The position numbers and the translations under genes were made by a program. Below are positions 53,088 through 62,160 of a stretch of 64,000 nt of DNA, one piece after another. The notes under the pieces were generated by a model. It was not told the origin of the DNA and did not search any database. It saw only the letters and a list, made by a program, of their open reading frames with translations. This stretch comes from Chloroflexota bacterium (GTDB lineage Bacteria > Chloroflexota > Dehalococcoidia > Lucifugimonadales > Lucifugimonadaceae). The stretch lies in contig JABIFF010000017.1 in assembly GCA_018650845.1 (NCBI GenBank), positions 1-64,000 of the forward strand, read 5' to 3'. Each line of letters opens with the position of its first letter. Position 1 is the first letter of the stretch.

Positions 53088-53117
53088 AGTCTAGCCCTAC
53101 ACCATCCCAACTGTCAA
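53088..53117 (-). promoter_or_regulatory. Probable sigma70-type promoter for rpoBC
   Basis: On the minus strand TTGACA (53117-53112), an 18-base spacer and TAGACT (53093-53088), then about 180 untranslated bases to the rpoB ATG. The -35 box is perfect and the -10 box matches TATAAT at four of six bases. No L7/L12-type leader or ribosomal-protein genes lie upstream in the window, so this operon starts at rpoB. Confidence 0.6.
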
Positions 53118-53325
53118 CGCAAGTTTTGTGAAATTCGTTAATATGGCGCGCTGTTGAGATCAAATCAGGCGATTTTCGATCAAATTGACTATCTCCAGAT
53201 TGCCCTGCAGTTTGGATAATAATGCTGGGGTTGAGTCGATTTCGCTCTCAAAACTTGACTAAAACACCCGGATTGCAAAAAATGTGTGGAATTGTGGATA
53301 ATAGTTACTCTCTCTATGAGAGAGA

Positions 53326-54306
53326 TTGTTCGAACGAGTATTACTGGGTTATGTGGTGCTAAGAACTATCACCAAAGAGATCGCGCTTATCGGGGCTTGT
53401 TACCTCGCATTCGCGCTTGTCAAAAACCTGACCGATCCTTCCCCCGTGCTAAAAGCTGTCACAAACGGCTGGGGCGTTCTGAAGCTCGAATCTGCACTTG
53501 CATTGAACTTCGAAGCCGCAATCCAACAGATAATCGGCCGTATTTCGCTTGGCGCAATGATCGCCACTACCTACTTCTATGTTGCGGGCATGTGGCTAGG
53601 TCTCATTGCCGTTGCGATCTACACGTTCGCCAAGCATAGAGCGGTCTATTTGAATCTTCGCCGAACATTCATTTTCTCGATGATCTTCGGTGCAATCGTG
53701 TTCGCCCTATTTCCGCTGGCGCCTCCACGGTTCATGCCAGGGCTTGGAATGACCGACACGGTGACCCTGCTCGGACTTGATCCAGCGCCGCATTCTGATT
53801 CGGCGATTAGCTACAACCGATTCGCTGCAATGCCCAGCCTTCACTACGCATGGGCGCTGCTGGTGATGATCGCAGCGTTCAGAGTGGGTGGAGTTTGGAT
53901 GAAAATCGCCGGGTTCCTGTACCAAGCGTTTATGTTCATTGCCATCATCGCAACTGCCAACCACTATGTACTCGATGCCGTGGCCGCTGCGATTCTTCTC
54001 TTGGTCGCCATCTACGCAAACCGCTGGTGGAACCACTACGACGACCAGATCAACGAATGGACTGGCGATTTACTCTCTCAGCTACGTGAACTCGATCAGA
54101 ATTGGCGAAAACGAGTGGGAGCGGTGCAAGTGCCCGACCTTCGACAGCAATTCCTCGCCGATTTCATCCTGAGGGGTGGGCACGCTATTCAGCCGATGCG
54201 ATCTCGAGTCTCAACTTCGTATTTGACTCTGCGAATGTCGAGAACACCTGATATTCAGCGTTCATTCAGACCCGAACTCAACAACTTGAGCCTCGTACTG
54301 AACTGA
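53326..54306 (+). CDS. PAP2-superfamily membrane phosphatase/inositolphosphotransferase-like protein
   Basis: About 326 residues with five to six helices. MPSLHYAWALLVM and TANHYVLDAVAAAILLLVA are the two halves of the PAP2 catalytic motif (SxxH and HxxxD), in the spacing seen in the Aur1/Ipt1-type group of membrane inositolphosphotransferases and lipid phosphatases. A-P-P-R-F-M-P (~residue 126) is also typical of that group. The C-terminal ~80 residues are soluble. The true start is uncertain: TTG at 53326 or GTG at 53353. It would act on a lipid phosphate or make a phosphoinositol-type lipid; substrate unknown. Its 3' end overlaps the convergent cytochrome gene by 45 bases. Confidence 0.7.
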   Translation: MFERVLLGYVVLRTITKEIALIGACYLAFALVKNLTDPSPVLKAVTNGWGVLKLESALALNFEAAIQQIIGRISLGAMIATTYFYVAGMWLGLIAVAIYTFAKHRAVYLNLRRTFIFSMIFGAIVFALFPLAPPRFMPGLGMTDTVTLLGLDPAPHSDSAISYNRFAAMPSLHYAWALLVMIAAFRVGGVWMKIAGFLYQAFMFIAIIATANHYVLDAVAAAILLLVAIYANRWWNHYDDQINEWTGDLLSQLRELDQNWRKRVGAVQVPDLRQQFLADFILRGGHAIQPMRSRVSTSYLTLRMSRTPDIQRSFRPELNNLSLVLN

Positions 54307-54735
54307 TCCTTCGTTCTGTCGATCTTGAATTTCTGGTAGCCAGCTGCTCTTTATATAAGCCAGCACTTGAGCCACTTCTTCCTCTGACAGAGTTCCACGG
54401 AACGCCGGCATAGTCGTTGCCAGCGGCGGGCGATCAAGTATCCACTGAAACAGCAATCGATCTGGATGATGCCAAGTGTGACCGGCGTCTCCATGCGCCG
54501 GTGCACCCGGAAGAGTCGGTCTTCCATTCACAGGTCCATGACACGAAGAACAGTTTCGTGCGTAAATGTTCTCACCAGCCGATACGCGCTCGTTCGTTAC
54601 ATCAACAGGGAACGACATCGCTGGCTCTTCAAGCGGAGTCACCCGCGTATCGATGCTATTGTCGCTGCACGCAACCGTTGCAGCCAAAGCAACAATCAGT
54701 ATCAGTCCTAGTGATAGAAATTTATTAATTCGCAA
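54262..54735 (-). CDS. Cytochrome c lipoprotein (class I, single heme)
   Basis: 157 residues, TTG start. The lipobox in LIVALAATVAC places the cysteine at about residue 23, so the protein is anchored by lipid on the outside. The heme site C-S-S-C-H lies in GENIYARNCSSCHGPVNGRP, and the likely axial Met is M in ATTMPAFRGTLSEEEVAQVL AYI. Electron-carrying role in respiration; the partner is unknown. It is on the strand opposite to the copper genes that start 119 bases further on, and its function may be linked to cuproenzymes. It overlaps the PAP2 gene tail-to-tail. Confidence 0.85.
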   Translation of the reverse strand: MRINKFLSLGLILIVALAATVACSDNSIDTRVTPLEEPAMSFPVDVTNERVSAGENIYARNCSSCHGPVNGRPTLPGAPAHGDAGHTWHHPDRLLFQWILDRPPLATTMPAFRGTLSEEEVAQVLAYIKSSWLPEIQDRQNEGSVQYEAQVVEFGSE

Positions 54736-54783
54736 CTTTTAGCCTTGTCTCGTAATAATCCAATTAACCGCACCGTCAACCCA

Positions 54784-54805
54784 GACCCCCCCGGTGGGGG
54801 TATAT
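54784..54805. promoter_or_regulatory. CsoR-type operator upstream of csoR
   Basis: GACCCCCCCGGTGGGGGTATA is a G/C-tract inverted repeat of the known CsoR/RcnR operator type (TACCCCCC..GGGGTA). It overlaps TATACT (54803-54808), a plausible -10 box. When copper-free CsoR binds here it would block the csoR-copA transcript; copper would release it. Confidence 0.75.
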
Positions 54806-54853
54806 ACTACACGTATTACGACCGGAAACACGAATTAGATTCTTGAGAACGCC

Positions 54854-55168
54854 ATGATTCACGACCACGCCGAGCATGCTCACAGTAGCCATCACGACGA
54901 AGCTAAATCGGAAACAAAGAACGACGCTGTAAAACGCCTCAGTTATATCGAGGGTCATCTCGCTGGCGTGAAAAAGATGGTTGAAGAAGACCGCTACTGT
55001 GTCGATATCCTTCGCCAAACCTTCGCTGTACGGCGCGCTCTACAAAAACTCGAATCGCAATTGATCGACGGCCATTTGCGCACTTGTGTTGTCGATGGAG
55101 TCAAAGAGGGTCGCGAAGAGCAGGTACTAAGCGAACTAGTGGAGTTGTACGAAATTGCAGATCGCTAA
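54854..55168 (+). CDS. csoR: CsoR-family copper-sensing transcriptional repressor
   Basis: 104 residues. The copper ligands are at the family spacing: Cys49 in DRYCVDIL, His74 and Cys78 in DGHLRTCV (C-x24-H-x3-C). The N-terminus is His-rich ([17 protein letters not shown]), an extra metal-binding tail not found in all CsoR proteins. ATG at 54854. It represses the copA operon in absence of copper, which releases DNA. The gene overlaps copA's start by 14 bases, so the two are co-translated. An operator-like repeat lies 50-70 bases upstream. Confidence 0.9.
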   Translation: MIHDHAEHAHSSHHDEAKSETKNDAVKRLSYIEGHLAGVKKMVEEDRYCVDILRQTFAVRRALQKLESQLIDGHLRTCVVDGVKEGREEQVLSELVELYEIADR

Positions 55169-57605
55169 CCCGAACCCGGCCAAGCTTCCTACCGATGAAG
55201 AGGTTGCAGAAAACCTCTCGACCTTAACGTTCAGTGTTGGCGGCATGACCTGCGCCGCATGTGTTCATCACGTCGGCAACGCACTACGAGATCTTCCCGG
55301 GATAGTCGATGCGCAAGTAAGCCTCGGCACAGAAACCGCCACTGTTGAGTTCGCATCACAAGCAGTAACCAAGCCCGATGTTCGTGACGCGCTATCTGGT
55401 GCAGGGTACTCAGTAAGAAGCTTTGCCGACGAAGATACTTCAATATTCGCCGATGGCGATCGAAAAATACGTGAAGCTGAGCTCAAATCCACCCGCGACA
55501 TGATGATTGTCAGCTTGATAGTGGCAGCGGTTGTGATGATCGCAATGAACTACACAAAGGTAGACGCCCTCGCCGATCTATCGCCCACTACGGTCAACAT
55601 ATTTTTCCTCGTACTAGCGACTCCGGTTCAGTTCTGGGCCGGTAGGCGTTTCTATAAATCAGCCTGGGCAGCGGCACGCCTTGGCACTTCGAATATGAAC
55701 ACGCTGGTGGCCATTGGCACTTCGACGGCGTATTTCTACAGCGTTGCCGTAACGATACTTCGGCCAGTGTTCGAAGATTCCCTTACGTTCTCTGGTGCAG
55801 CCGTGGGCGGAAGTCACTCGACTGGAACCTATTTCGACGTTTCGGCTTCGATCATAGGTTTGATTCTTCTTGGTAGATGGCTTGAGTCTCGTGCACGCGG
55901 GCGCACATCAGACGCAATAAAGAAGCTGATGGGTCTTCAACCATCTACAGCTGTAGTTCTGCGTGACGGTGAACCAACCGAAATCGACATTGCCGAAGTT
56001 CTCGCTGGCGACACGATTGTTCTCCGACCCGGTGAACGAGTTCCAGTTGATGGCGAAATCACCGAAGGCCAGACGTCAATCGATGAATCGATGCTCACAG
56101 GCGAGCCGCTTCCAGCAGATAAGCAAACTGGCGACAATCTGTTCACTGGAACCGTAAACGGCACCGGGGCCATTAGGTTCGTTGCTACGAACGTCGGTCG
56201 AAACACCGTTCTTGCAGGCATCGTTCGAATGGTTCAACAGGCGCAATCGTCACGTGCGCCCATCGAGCATCTCGTCGATAAAGTCACAGCTCGCTTCGTA
56301 CCCGACGTACTTGTCATAGCTGTTCTCACCTTCGCCGTATGGTCGTTCGTGGCACCTGAGCCTGCGATCATCAACGCACTACTAATGACAGTCGCCGTGC
56401 TCGTTATCGCTTGCCCCTGTGCTCTAGGACTCGCCACACCAACCGCAATCATGGTTGGAATGGGTCGTGGAGCCTCTAGCGGCGCTCTTATCCGCAATGC
56501 AGACGCTCTCGAACGTGCTCACCGGCTAGATACCGTCGTGTTCGACAAAACAGGCACACTCACCGAAGGCAGACCTGCGATATCGACGATTGAAGGTCAC
56601 GGCGTAACCAAGCGAGATCTGATTCAACTTGCCGCAGCCGCCGAAAGCAGCTCTGAACATCCTTTGGCGGGCGCAGTGCTTACCGAAGCGAAGGCTCTGA
56701 GCATCGATCTGCCAGAAGCTACTAATGTAGAAGCCATACCCGGACGTGGAATATCGGCAACCGTCGATGGTTCAACCATTCTCGTCGGAAGTCCTGCCTT
56801 CATCGTCGAAAAAACATCGGCTACCTACGAATTTTCCGAGCTGGCGTTTGCGATTGCCGATCGTGGAGAAACCGTTATTGCAGTTGCTAAGGATGACAAG
56901 CCTATTGGCCTGATTGGTGTTTCAGACATCGTGAAATCAGAAGCAGCTCAGGCTATTGCTGATCTGAAATCACGAAGCATCAAGACAGTGATGCTGACGG
57001 GCGATAATCAGCGCACGGCAGATAAAGTCGCAGCTTCACTCGGAATCGAACACGTAATCGCCGATGTGCTGCCCGATGGCAAAACGGCTGCTATCGCCGA
57101 ACTGCAGCAAGCCGGAAGTGTTGTTGCGATGGTTGGTGATGGCATCAACGACGCCCCTGCGCTCGCTACGGCCGATGTGGGCGTGGCGATTGGCTCTGGC
57201 ACCGATATCGCTATCGAAGCCGCCGACGTCACGATAACGTCTGGCGATCCGGCGCTTGTGGCTGAACTAATCGATCTCAGCCGCAGTACGATGCGAACTA
57301 TCAAGCAAAATCTGTTCTGGGCATTTTTCTACAACGTGCTGCTCATACCGATTGCTGCCGGCGTTCTTTACCCGGTGTTCAGCTCTGATTCAGCAACGGT
57401 ACCCGGCTACTTGCAACCAATAATCGGTGAAGTCGGATTCCTGAACCCAATCGTGGCGGCGGGAGCGATGGCGTTCAGTTCAGTCACAGTCGTGACGAAT
57501 TCGTTGCGACTTGGACGAGGCGTGAGAAGCAGAGGTGGTTCTACTCCGCCCAGCACAGCATCTGGCGATACTGGCCCGGGCAACAATATTGAAGCAACTG
57601 CCTAG
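55155..57605 (+). CDS. copA: Copper-exporting P1B-type ATPase
   Basis: 816 residues. One heavy-metal domain ([13 protein letters not shown]) lies near residue 28-40. The membrane metal site CPC is in [27 protein letters not shown] has the phosphorylated aspartate; T-G-E-P, S-E-H-P-L (nucleotide binding) and [20 protein letters not shown] are all present. MTGEP-type actuator is [14 protein letters not shown]. It pumps Cu(I) out of the cytosol. TTG start at 55155 overlaps csoR; other internal starts are possible. A YHS-domain gene follows after 30 bases, so csoR-copA-YHS is likely one operon. Confidence 0.95.
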   Translation: MQIANPNPAKLPTDEEVAENLSTLTFSVGGMTCAACVHHVGNALRDLPGIVDAQVSLGTETATVEFASQAVTKPDVRDALSGAGYSVRSFADEDTSIFADGDRKIREAELKSTRDMMIVSLIVAAVVMIAMNYTKVDALADLSPTTVNIFFLVLATPVQFWAGRRFYKSAWAAARLGTSNMNTLVAIGTSTAYFYSVAVTILRPVFEDSLTFSGAAVGGSHSTGTYFDVSASIIGLILLGRWLESRARGRTSDAIKKLMGLQPSTAVVLRDGEPTEIDIAEVLAGDTIVLRPGERVPVDGEITEGQTSIDESMLTGEPLPADKQTGDNLFTGTVNGTGAIRFVATNVGRNTVLAGIVRMVQQAQSSRAPIEHLVDKVTARFVPDVLVIAVLTFAVWSFVAPEPAIINALLMTVAVLVIACPCALGLATPTAIMVGMGRGASSGALIRNADALERAHRLDTVVFDKTGTLTEGRPAISTIEGHGVTKRDLIQLAAAAESSSEHPLAGAVLTEAKALSIDLPEATNVEAIPGRGISATVDGSTILVGSPAFIVEKTSATYEFSELAFAIADRGETVIAVAKDDKPIGLIGVSDIVKSEAAQAIADLKSRSIKTVMLTGDNQRTADKVAASLGIEHVIADVLPDGKTAAIAELQQAGSVVAMVGDGINDAPALATADVGVAIGSGTDIAIEAADVTITSGDPALVAELIDLSRSTMRTIKQNLFWAFFYNVLLIPIAAGVLYPVFSSDSATVPGYLQPIIGEVGFLNPIVAAGAMAFSSVTVVTNSLRLGRGVRSRGGSTPPSTASGDTGPGNNIEATA

Positions 57606-57635
57606 TAAAAAATTCACGAAAATCAGGAGACTAAG

Positions 57636-57839
57636 TTGAAAATCCCATTCTTGAGCAGCAACAAATCTGAACCGGCAATCGATCCGGTTTGCGGCATGAG
57701 CGTCGATACATCGAACCCACCGGGTGGTGCGGCGACTCACGAAGGAACCGTGTACTACTTCTGCGGTCCGGGCTGCCGAGTTGCGTTTGAAAAAGATCCA
57801 GAAGGATATCTGTCTGGCGAAAAATCTATAGAGATGTAA
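57636..57839 (+). CDS. YHS-domain small metal-binding protein
   Basis: 67 residues, TTG start after AGGAGA. IDPVCGMSVDTSNPP and YYFCGPGCRVAFEKDPEGYL show the YHS-domain pattern with three cysteines, C-G-M and C-x3-C, likely to bind copper or another heavy metal. Such small proteins are often paired with or fused to P1B ATPases as a metal chaperone. It follows copA by 30 bases. Good confidence in the domain; the role is by association. Confidence 0.85.
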   Translation: MKIPFLSSNKSEPAIDPVCGMSVDTSNPPGGAATHEGTVYYFCGPGCRVAFEKDPEGYLSGEKSIEM

Positions 57840-57979
57840 TATCGTCGTTGCGATTTTTCACGAAGAATTGCATCGAAAGCGTTTTGACTTGCATCTCATC
57901 GATTCATCGATGCGATTCAGATACTTCTCAAAGTTAGTTCGTGTGCCGCCGAGTTTGCGGCAACTGATCAGGAACAGGA

Positions 57980-58237
57980 ATGCCTAAGACCGAACAGGCG
58001 CCAGCAGATGGCGTGGCTATCGTTTACACCCACCCAACATGTGGATATTGCGATCTTTTGAAGGAAGATCTGGTGAAAGACGGCGTTTCGTACCGCGAAA
58101 TCGACGTTTCTAAGGAGCCAGAGAAGTGGGTTGATGTTGAACGACTCTCTGGTGGCGACAAAATCACTCCGGTGATGGTCACGGCTACTGGCGAAGTAGA
58201 AATTGGCTACAAGGGCATCGGCTGCAACTACGGTTAA
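57980..58237 (+). CDS. Glutaredoxin-family protein
   Basis: 85 residues, ATG after AGGAACAGG. The thioredoxin-fold active site is THPTCGYCDLL, a C-G-Y-C variant of the usual C-P-Y-C; the cis-proline region is KITPVMV and the end carries GYKGIGCNYG with a further cysteine. It would reduce disulphides or mixed disulphides, or act in a thiol peroxidase cycle. A link to the selenocysteine peroxiredoxin elsewhere in the window is possible but not shown. Monocistronic as far as can be told; a tRNA gene follows 143 bases on. Confidence 0.8.
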   Translation: MPKTEQAPADGVAIVYTHPTCGYCDLLKEDLVKDGVSYREIDVSKEPEKWVDVERLSGGDKITPVMVTATGEVEIGYKGIGCNYG

Positions 58238-58380
58238 CGCGCCATTCTTGGCGTAATTCGGCAGCCTTTCGAGTAAAAGGGCGGTAATAAATTGCCAGTC
58301 GACCCGAACGAAGTGTTGACTGAGGATAGTTACCAGCCTTACTCTCAATAGAAGCGGTTGATTTCGATTGCCGCTGACGC

Positions 58381-58457
58381 GGTCCCGTGGTGTAGCGGCC
58401 TAACACGCCTCCCTGTCAAGGAGGAGATCGGCAGTTCGAATCTGCTCGGGATCGCCA
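58381..58457 (+). tRNA. tRNA-Asp (anticodon GTC), CCA encoded
   Basis: Acceptor GGTCCCG/CGGGATC (one G-U pair), D-arm TGGTGTAGCGGCCTAACAC, anticodon stem CCTCC with loop CTGTCAA, T-arm GCAGTTCGAATCTGC, discriminator G and encoded CCA. Anticodon GTC, aspartate. A Rho-independent terminator follows directly. Confidence 0.95.
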
Positions 58458-58472
58458 TTCAAGCGAATTAGA

Positions 58473-58504
58473 AAAGCCCTCGGCATTTGCCGGGGGCTTT
58501 TTTT
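58473..58504 (+). terminator. Rho-independent terminator after tRNA-Asp
   Basis: AAAGCCCTCGGCA..TT..TGCCGGGGGCTTT followed by four more T residues, a 13-bp stem with one G-U pair, starting 16 bases after the tRNA. Confidence 0.9.
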
Positions 58505-58629
58505 GTGTGTGGCGAACAGCGATCCTTAGCTGTGTTTAGTTCGAACGATCGTAAAAGCATCTGAAATGTATGCTGTCGACGTAGCTACCTAATAGGTTCA
58601 GCGAGCAAACCGTTACCGACTCGCCAAAT

Positions 58630-59664
58630 ATGAATATTTCGATCATCACAACTAAATCGACCGTACTCAGAACAATGATCATGGGATTGACCATTGCTCT
58701 GGTTGCTACCGCATGTTCGAACACCGAGCCTGCCTCACCAGCGCCAGATTCCACTCTTATCGAGCCCAAAACGGGTGAAGCAGCCACCGCAGCCCCTGCT
58801 GCGACATCAATTCCTCCTGAGCCGATACACATGGTGGAAATCGTCGATTGGATGAACGAGAACAACCCTGGAATTCTTTGGGCGAACCCAAATGGCATCG
58901 CAATCGATGCGAGCGGCAATATATTCACTACCGAATTTCGTGGCAACCGAGTTAGAAAATTCAGCTCTCAGGGCGAACTTCTTCTCGACTGGGGCGGATC
59001 AGGTTTCGAGAACGGCCAGTTCGACTCGCCAACTGGTATAGCGATCAGCGCCGAAGGCGACGTTTTTGTATCCGAAAGCGGCAATCACCGAATTCAGAAA
59101 TTCACATCCGAAGGCGAATGGCTCGATACGTTCGGGAGTCTAGGACGAAAAGACGGCCAGTTTGAATCGGCGATGGTTCTGGCCATCAGCGATGAAGGAC
59201 TTATATACGTCACTGACTGGGGCGGAGGTCGAATAAACGTATTTACCACCAATGGCGACGTGGTCGGCTCTCTGCTGGAATGGGGACAAGAACCCGGCAA
59301 GCTATCGAATCCAACCGGAATCAAGATTGGACCCGACGGCAACCTGTGGGTGGTCGATCGTGGAAACCACCGAATACAGCGATTCACAGTCGATGGTGAA
59401 TTTATAAGCAGCTGGGGTGAATTTGGTGATGCACAGGGTCAGTTCAAGACGCCGACGAGCATTAATTTCGACATTGACGGAAATTTTGTAGTTTCCGAAT
59501 TCCAAGGCAATCGCCTCCAGCTATTCGCTAGTGACGGCCGACTCATTACTGAAATAGCCCCGGGCACGTTCGTAGGCCCGCACGGTCTGGCTTTCGACGA
59601 TTCAGGCGCGTTATACGTCACCGATACCGGAAATCACACGATCCGAAAGTTCGTCCAAGAGTAA
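58630..59664 (+). CDS. NHL-repeat beta-propeller lipoprotein
   Basis: 344 residues. The lipobox in IALVATACSNTEP puts the lipid cysteine at about 29. After a Pro/Ala/Thr linker, six NHL-type repeats form a propeller; each has the pattern ...GI-A-x-D-x-x-G-x-x-x-x-x-x-x-N-x-R-x-x-x-F-x-x-G-E (for example GIKIGPDGNLWVVDRGNHRI and GLAFDDSGALYVTDTGNHTI). Such propellers bind proteins or ligands outside the cell. No enzyme signature was seen. ATG at 58630 has no clear ribosome-binding site. It stands alone between a tRNA and a MarR gene. Function unknown. Confidence 0.85.
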   Translation: MNISIITTKSTVLRTMIMGLTIALVATACSNTEPASPAPDSTLIEPKTGEAATAAPAATSIPPEPIHMVEIVDWMNENNPGILWANPNGIAIDASGNIFTTEFRGNRVRKFSSQGELLLDWGGSGFENGQFDSPTGIAISAEGDVFVSESGNHRIQKFTSEGEWLDTFGSLGRKDGQFESAMVLAISDEGLIYVTDWGGGRINVFTTNGDVVGSLLEWGQEPGKLSNPTGIKIGPDGNLWVVDRGNHRIQRFTVDGEFISSWGEFGDAQGQFKTPTSINFDIDGNFVVSEFQGNRLQLFASDGRLITEIAPGTFVGPHGLAFDDSGALYVTDTGNHTIRKFVQE

Positions 59665-59705
59665 TTTTCATCAGCGAACGCTCAAAATTGACAATTCTTG
59701 CGTCT

Positions 59706-59739
59706 AACTCCTATATTTAGGCGGCTAAATATAGGAGTT
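59706..59739. promoter_or_regulatory. Perfect 15-bp inverted repeat overlapping the MarR gene's ribosome-binding site
   Basis: AACTCCTATATTTAG..GCGG..CTAAATATAGGAGTT, two exact 15-base arms around a 4-base spacer. The right arm contains AGGAG and ends four bases before the GTG start of the MarR gene. As a long palindrome it fits a MarR operator and suggests autoregulation; as RNA it would form a hairpin hiding the ribosome-binding site. Confidence 0.7.
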
Positions 59740-59743
59740 ATTT

Positions 59744-60196
59744 GTGACAACAGAGCCGTCAATAGAATCAAGAGGTGAGGTTAGCTGGGCGCTAGCGAGA
59801 GTTGCCAAACTTCACCGCCAAAGAGCCGACGAATTGCTAAGCAAACTTGGTCTTCACGTCGGTCAGGAAATGCTGCTCAACGTACTGTGGACTCAGGGAG
59901 AAATGTCGCAGACTGAACTCGCAGACAGACTCGATATTCAACCTGCTACGTTGACAGTGGCTCTAAAACGACTAGAAAAATCGGGGCTGATCGTTAGAGC
60001 AAGAGACCCTGAAGATAAAAGGGTTAGCAAGGTTCAACCGTCTTATAAATCAGGCGAACTTCGCAATGGAGTAATGCTTGCTTGGTCGAGACTTGAACAC
60101 GATTCGGTCGCCGGTCTCACCGATGCAGAGCAAGGGATGCTCAAGATACTTCTCAACAAAGTTGCCGCGAGCCTGTCGGAAGATCAAATAGAGTAA
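59744..60196 (+). CDS. MarR-family transcriptional regulator
   Basis: 150 residues, GTG start. The winged helix shows the usual sequence: LGLHVGQEMLLNVLWTQGEM, the recognition helix with TELADRLDIQPATLTVALKR, and the wing VRARDPEDKRVSKVQ. Helices at both ends would dimerise. It has an operator-like inverted repeat just upstream and a convergent multidrug exporter (DHA2 type, 60370-61983) downstream; that exporter has its own TetR regulator, so its link with MarR is uncertain. Ligand unknown. Confidence 0.9.
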   Translation: MTTEPSIESRGEVSWALARVAKLHRQRADELLSKLGLHVGQEMLLNVLWTQGEMSQTELADRLDIQPATLTVALKRLEKSGLIVRARDPEDKRVSKVQPSYKSGELRNGVMLAWSRLEHDSVAGLTDAEQGMLKILLNKVAASLSEDQIE

Positions 60197-60264
60197 AACC
60201 TCTAACTAATAAGCCGACTAATCGTGGGTAAATACCGCTAATTTCGGCCCTTTTAGACCAAATA

Positions 60265-60303
60265 AAAAGCCCCGGATCCTTATTTTGGATCCGGGGCTTT
60301 TTG
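60265..60303. terminator. Bidirectional Rho-independent terminator between MarR gene and exporter
   Basis: AAAAAGCCCCGGATCC..TTATTTT..GGATCCGGGGCTTTTT, a perfect 16-bp inverted repeat including the A/T ends. It terminates the MarR gene on the plus strand and the exporter gene on the minus strand. Confidence 0.9.
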
Positions 60304-60369
60304 TGCCTGTGTCGAAACGCTAATTTTGAGACAGTGACACTTACCTGGGGGAGAGGAAGTCAGGTTGTA

Positions 60370-61983
60370 TTAGTCGATACGCACAGTTTCCGTTGCCAGT
60401 TCTCCCGAAAGTCCGCGATCTGTCGATGTTTCCTCATCAGTTCCAGCTACGAGGTCATAACTAGGCATGAACCTGACCACGAACGCCATACCGACAAGTG
60501 CAACGATTCCCGAGATGATGTACACCGTCGAAGCGCCATCAATAAACGCGCTCTTCGAAGCCGCCACCAACGCACCGCTAGCTGCACCTTCGAGCTGACC
60601 CGCAATCTGCAACGCAGCACCAATCTGGTTGCTTGCGCCATCGGCAAGTTCAGCCGGCAGCCCTTTGACAGCATCAGACATGCTTGAAGCGTAGATCGAA
60701 CTCATGATCGATCCAAAGATTCCAACACCAAGCGCTCCACCGATCTGACGAACAGTGTCGTTCAAAGCAGAACCAACGCCGGCCTGAGCTTCAGGAACAG
60801 CTGCCATCACAGAATCTGTAGCAGGAGCCATAGTGTTAGCCATGCCGAGACCCATTAGGAAGATCAGCGATCCGGTGATCCAGTAAGTAGTTTCAACATC
60901 GAGGAACGACATTGCACCAACCGACACCGCAACCAGAAGCATTCCAACGCTCATGACGACCTTGGAATTGGTCTTCGCAACGAACGCAGCGCTAGTTGGA
61001 GCACCAACTAAGAACCCGAGCGCCATCGGAACCAAGCGGTAGCCTGTGTCGAGCGGAGAGTAGCCCTGAACGAACTGTAGGTACTGAGTGAGTAGGAACA
61101 TCATTCCAAGCATCGCCATGAATGCGATACCGATCGCTCCTGCCGCAGCCGAGAGTCGAGCGTTCTTGAACAAGTTCAAGTCGACCATCGGGTTCTCTTG
61201 TCGCTTTTCGTACCAGACGAACAGTGCGCCAAATACGATCGTGACAGCAAACCCAGCGAGAGTTACGCCCGAGAGCCAACCCTTTTCAGGAGCCTCAATG
61301 ATTGCGTAGATCAAAGCTGAGAGTGAAATCATCGAAATCACAGCACCAACTAGGTCGGTAGATTTTGCGTTGGGGTCCTTGCTTTCAGGAATTACGAACA
61401 CTGAACCAACCAGGGCAACTAGCACTACTGGAATGTTCAACAGGAACACTGAACCCCAAAAATAGTTCTCGAGCAGCCAGCCACCAGCGATCATTCCACC
61501 AGGAATACCAATCGCTGCCATTCCCGACCAAATACCAATCGCTTTCGCTCGCTCTTCACGAGGGAAGATATCGACGATCACCGAAAGGGTCGAAGGCATG
61601 ATCAACGCTCCACCTACGCCTTGGAAGGCACGAGAGACGATCAACTGGGATGTCGTTTCCGACAAGCCAGCCGTGACGCTGGAGATACCAAATATCACCA
61701 AACCAGCTTGGAACGCTATACGCCTTCCAAATCTGTCACCAAGCGCTCCCATCGTCAGGAGAACACCCGCGAATACCAATATGTATGCATTGATGATCCA
61801 CTGAAGACCAGCCGCAGTTGCCTGCAGTTCAGCCTGAAGCGTTGGGATGGCGACGTTTAGAACAGTTACGTCCAGCCCAATGATGATCAATGCGACTGAA
61901 AGGATCCCGAGGGACCATTTTCGCTTTGCGTACCCAGCGTTGCTGTATGTCGCAACGTCTGCTGACGCATTTGAATTACTCAT
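60370..61983 (-). CDS. DHA2-family (EmrB/QacA-type) multidrug efflux MFS transporter
   Basis: 537 residues with about 14 hydrophobic helices, as usual for DHA2. Motif D1 (L-D-x-T-V-x-N-V-A-[LI]-P in LDVTVLNVAIPTLQ) and motif A (LGDRFGRRIAFQAG) are present, together with motif C-like SGMAAIGIPGGMIAGGWLLE. It exports drugs, dyes or lipophilic compounds by proton antiport. ATG at 61983 with AAGGAAC upstream. A TetR operator-like palindrome lies 140 bases upstream, and the TetR gene itself is encoded just beyond it on the same strand, so the pair is a typical regulator-pump module. Confidence 0.9.
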   Translation of the reverse strand: MSNSNASADVATYSNAGYAKRKWSLGILSVALIIIGLDVTVLNVAIPTLQAELQATAAGLQWIINAYILVFAGVLLTMGALGDRFGRRIAFQAGLVIFGISSVTAGLSETTSQLIVSRAFQGVGGALIMPSTLSVIVDIFPREERAKAIGIWSGMAAIGIPGGMIAGGWLLENYFWGSVFLLNIPVVLVALVGSVFVIPESKDPNAKSTDLVGAVISMISLSALIYAIIEAPEKGWLSGVTLAGFAVTIVFGALFVWYEKRQENPMVDLNLFKNARLSAAAGAIGIAFMAMLGMMFLLTQYLQFVQGYSPLDTGYRLVPMALGFLVGAPTSAAFVAKTNSKVVMSVGMLLVAVSVGAMSFLDVETTYWITGSLIFLMGLGMANTMAPATDSVMAAVPEAQAGVGSALNDTVRQIGGALGVGIFGSIMSSIYASSMSDAVKGLPAELADGASNQIGAALQIAGQLEGAASGALVAASKSAFIDGASTVYIISGIVALVGMAFVVRFMPSYDLVAGTDEETSTDRGLSGELATETVRID

Positions 61984-62121
61984 TACAAAAGTTCCTTAGA
62001 TATACCGCGCTTTCGTCTGGCTGCTAGTCAGACAAAGGCAAATGAAAAAATTACTCGCTAAGTACGCACATACAAACAACTACACATTCCCGTCCCCTCC
62101 GCTTTCCATCAATTGGTTAGT

Positions 62122-62138
62122 TGACTGACTGTCAGTCA
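62122..62138. promoter_or_regulatory. TetR operator candidate upstream of the exporter gene
   Basis: TGACTGACTGTCAGTCA, a perfect palindrome with 8-base arms around one base, between the TetR stop (62161) and the exporter start (61983). It closely matches the TGACTGA..TCAGTCA palindrome at 62789-62805 and is probably bound by the same repressor. Confidence 0.75.
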
Positions 62139-62160
62139 TCGTAAATCAAACAAATAAAAA

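Noticed and set aside
57980-58237. Glutaredoxin as a second selenoprotein
   Set aside because: The active site is encoded as two cysteines (C-G-Y-C) and no in-frame TGA is present.
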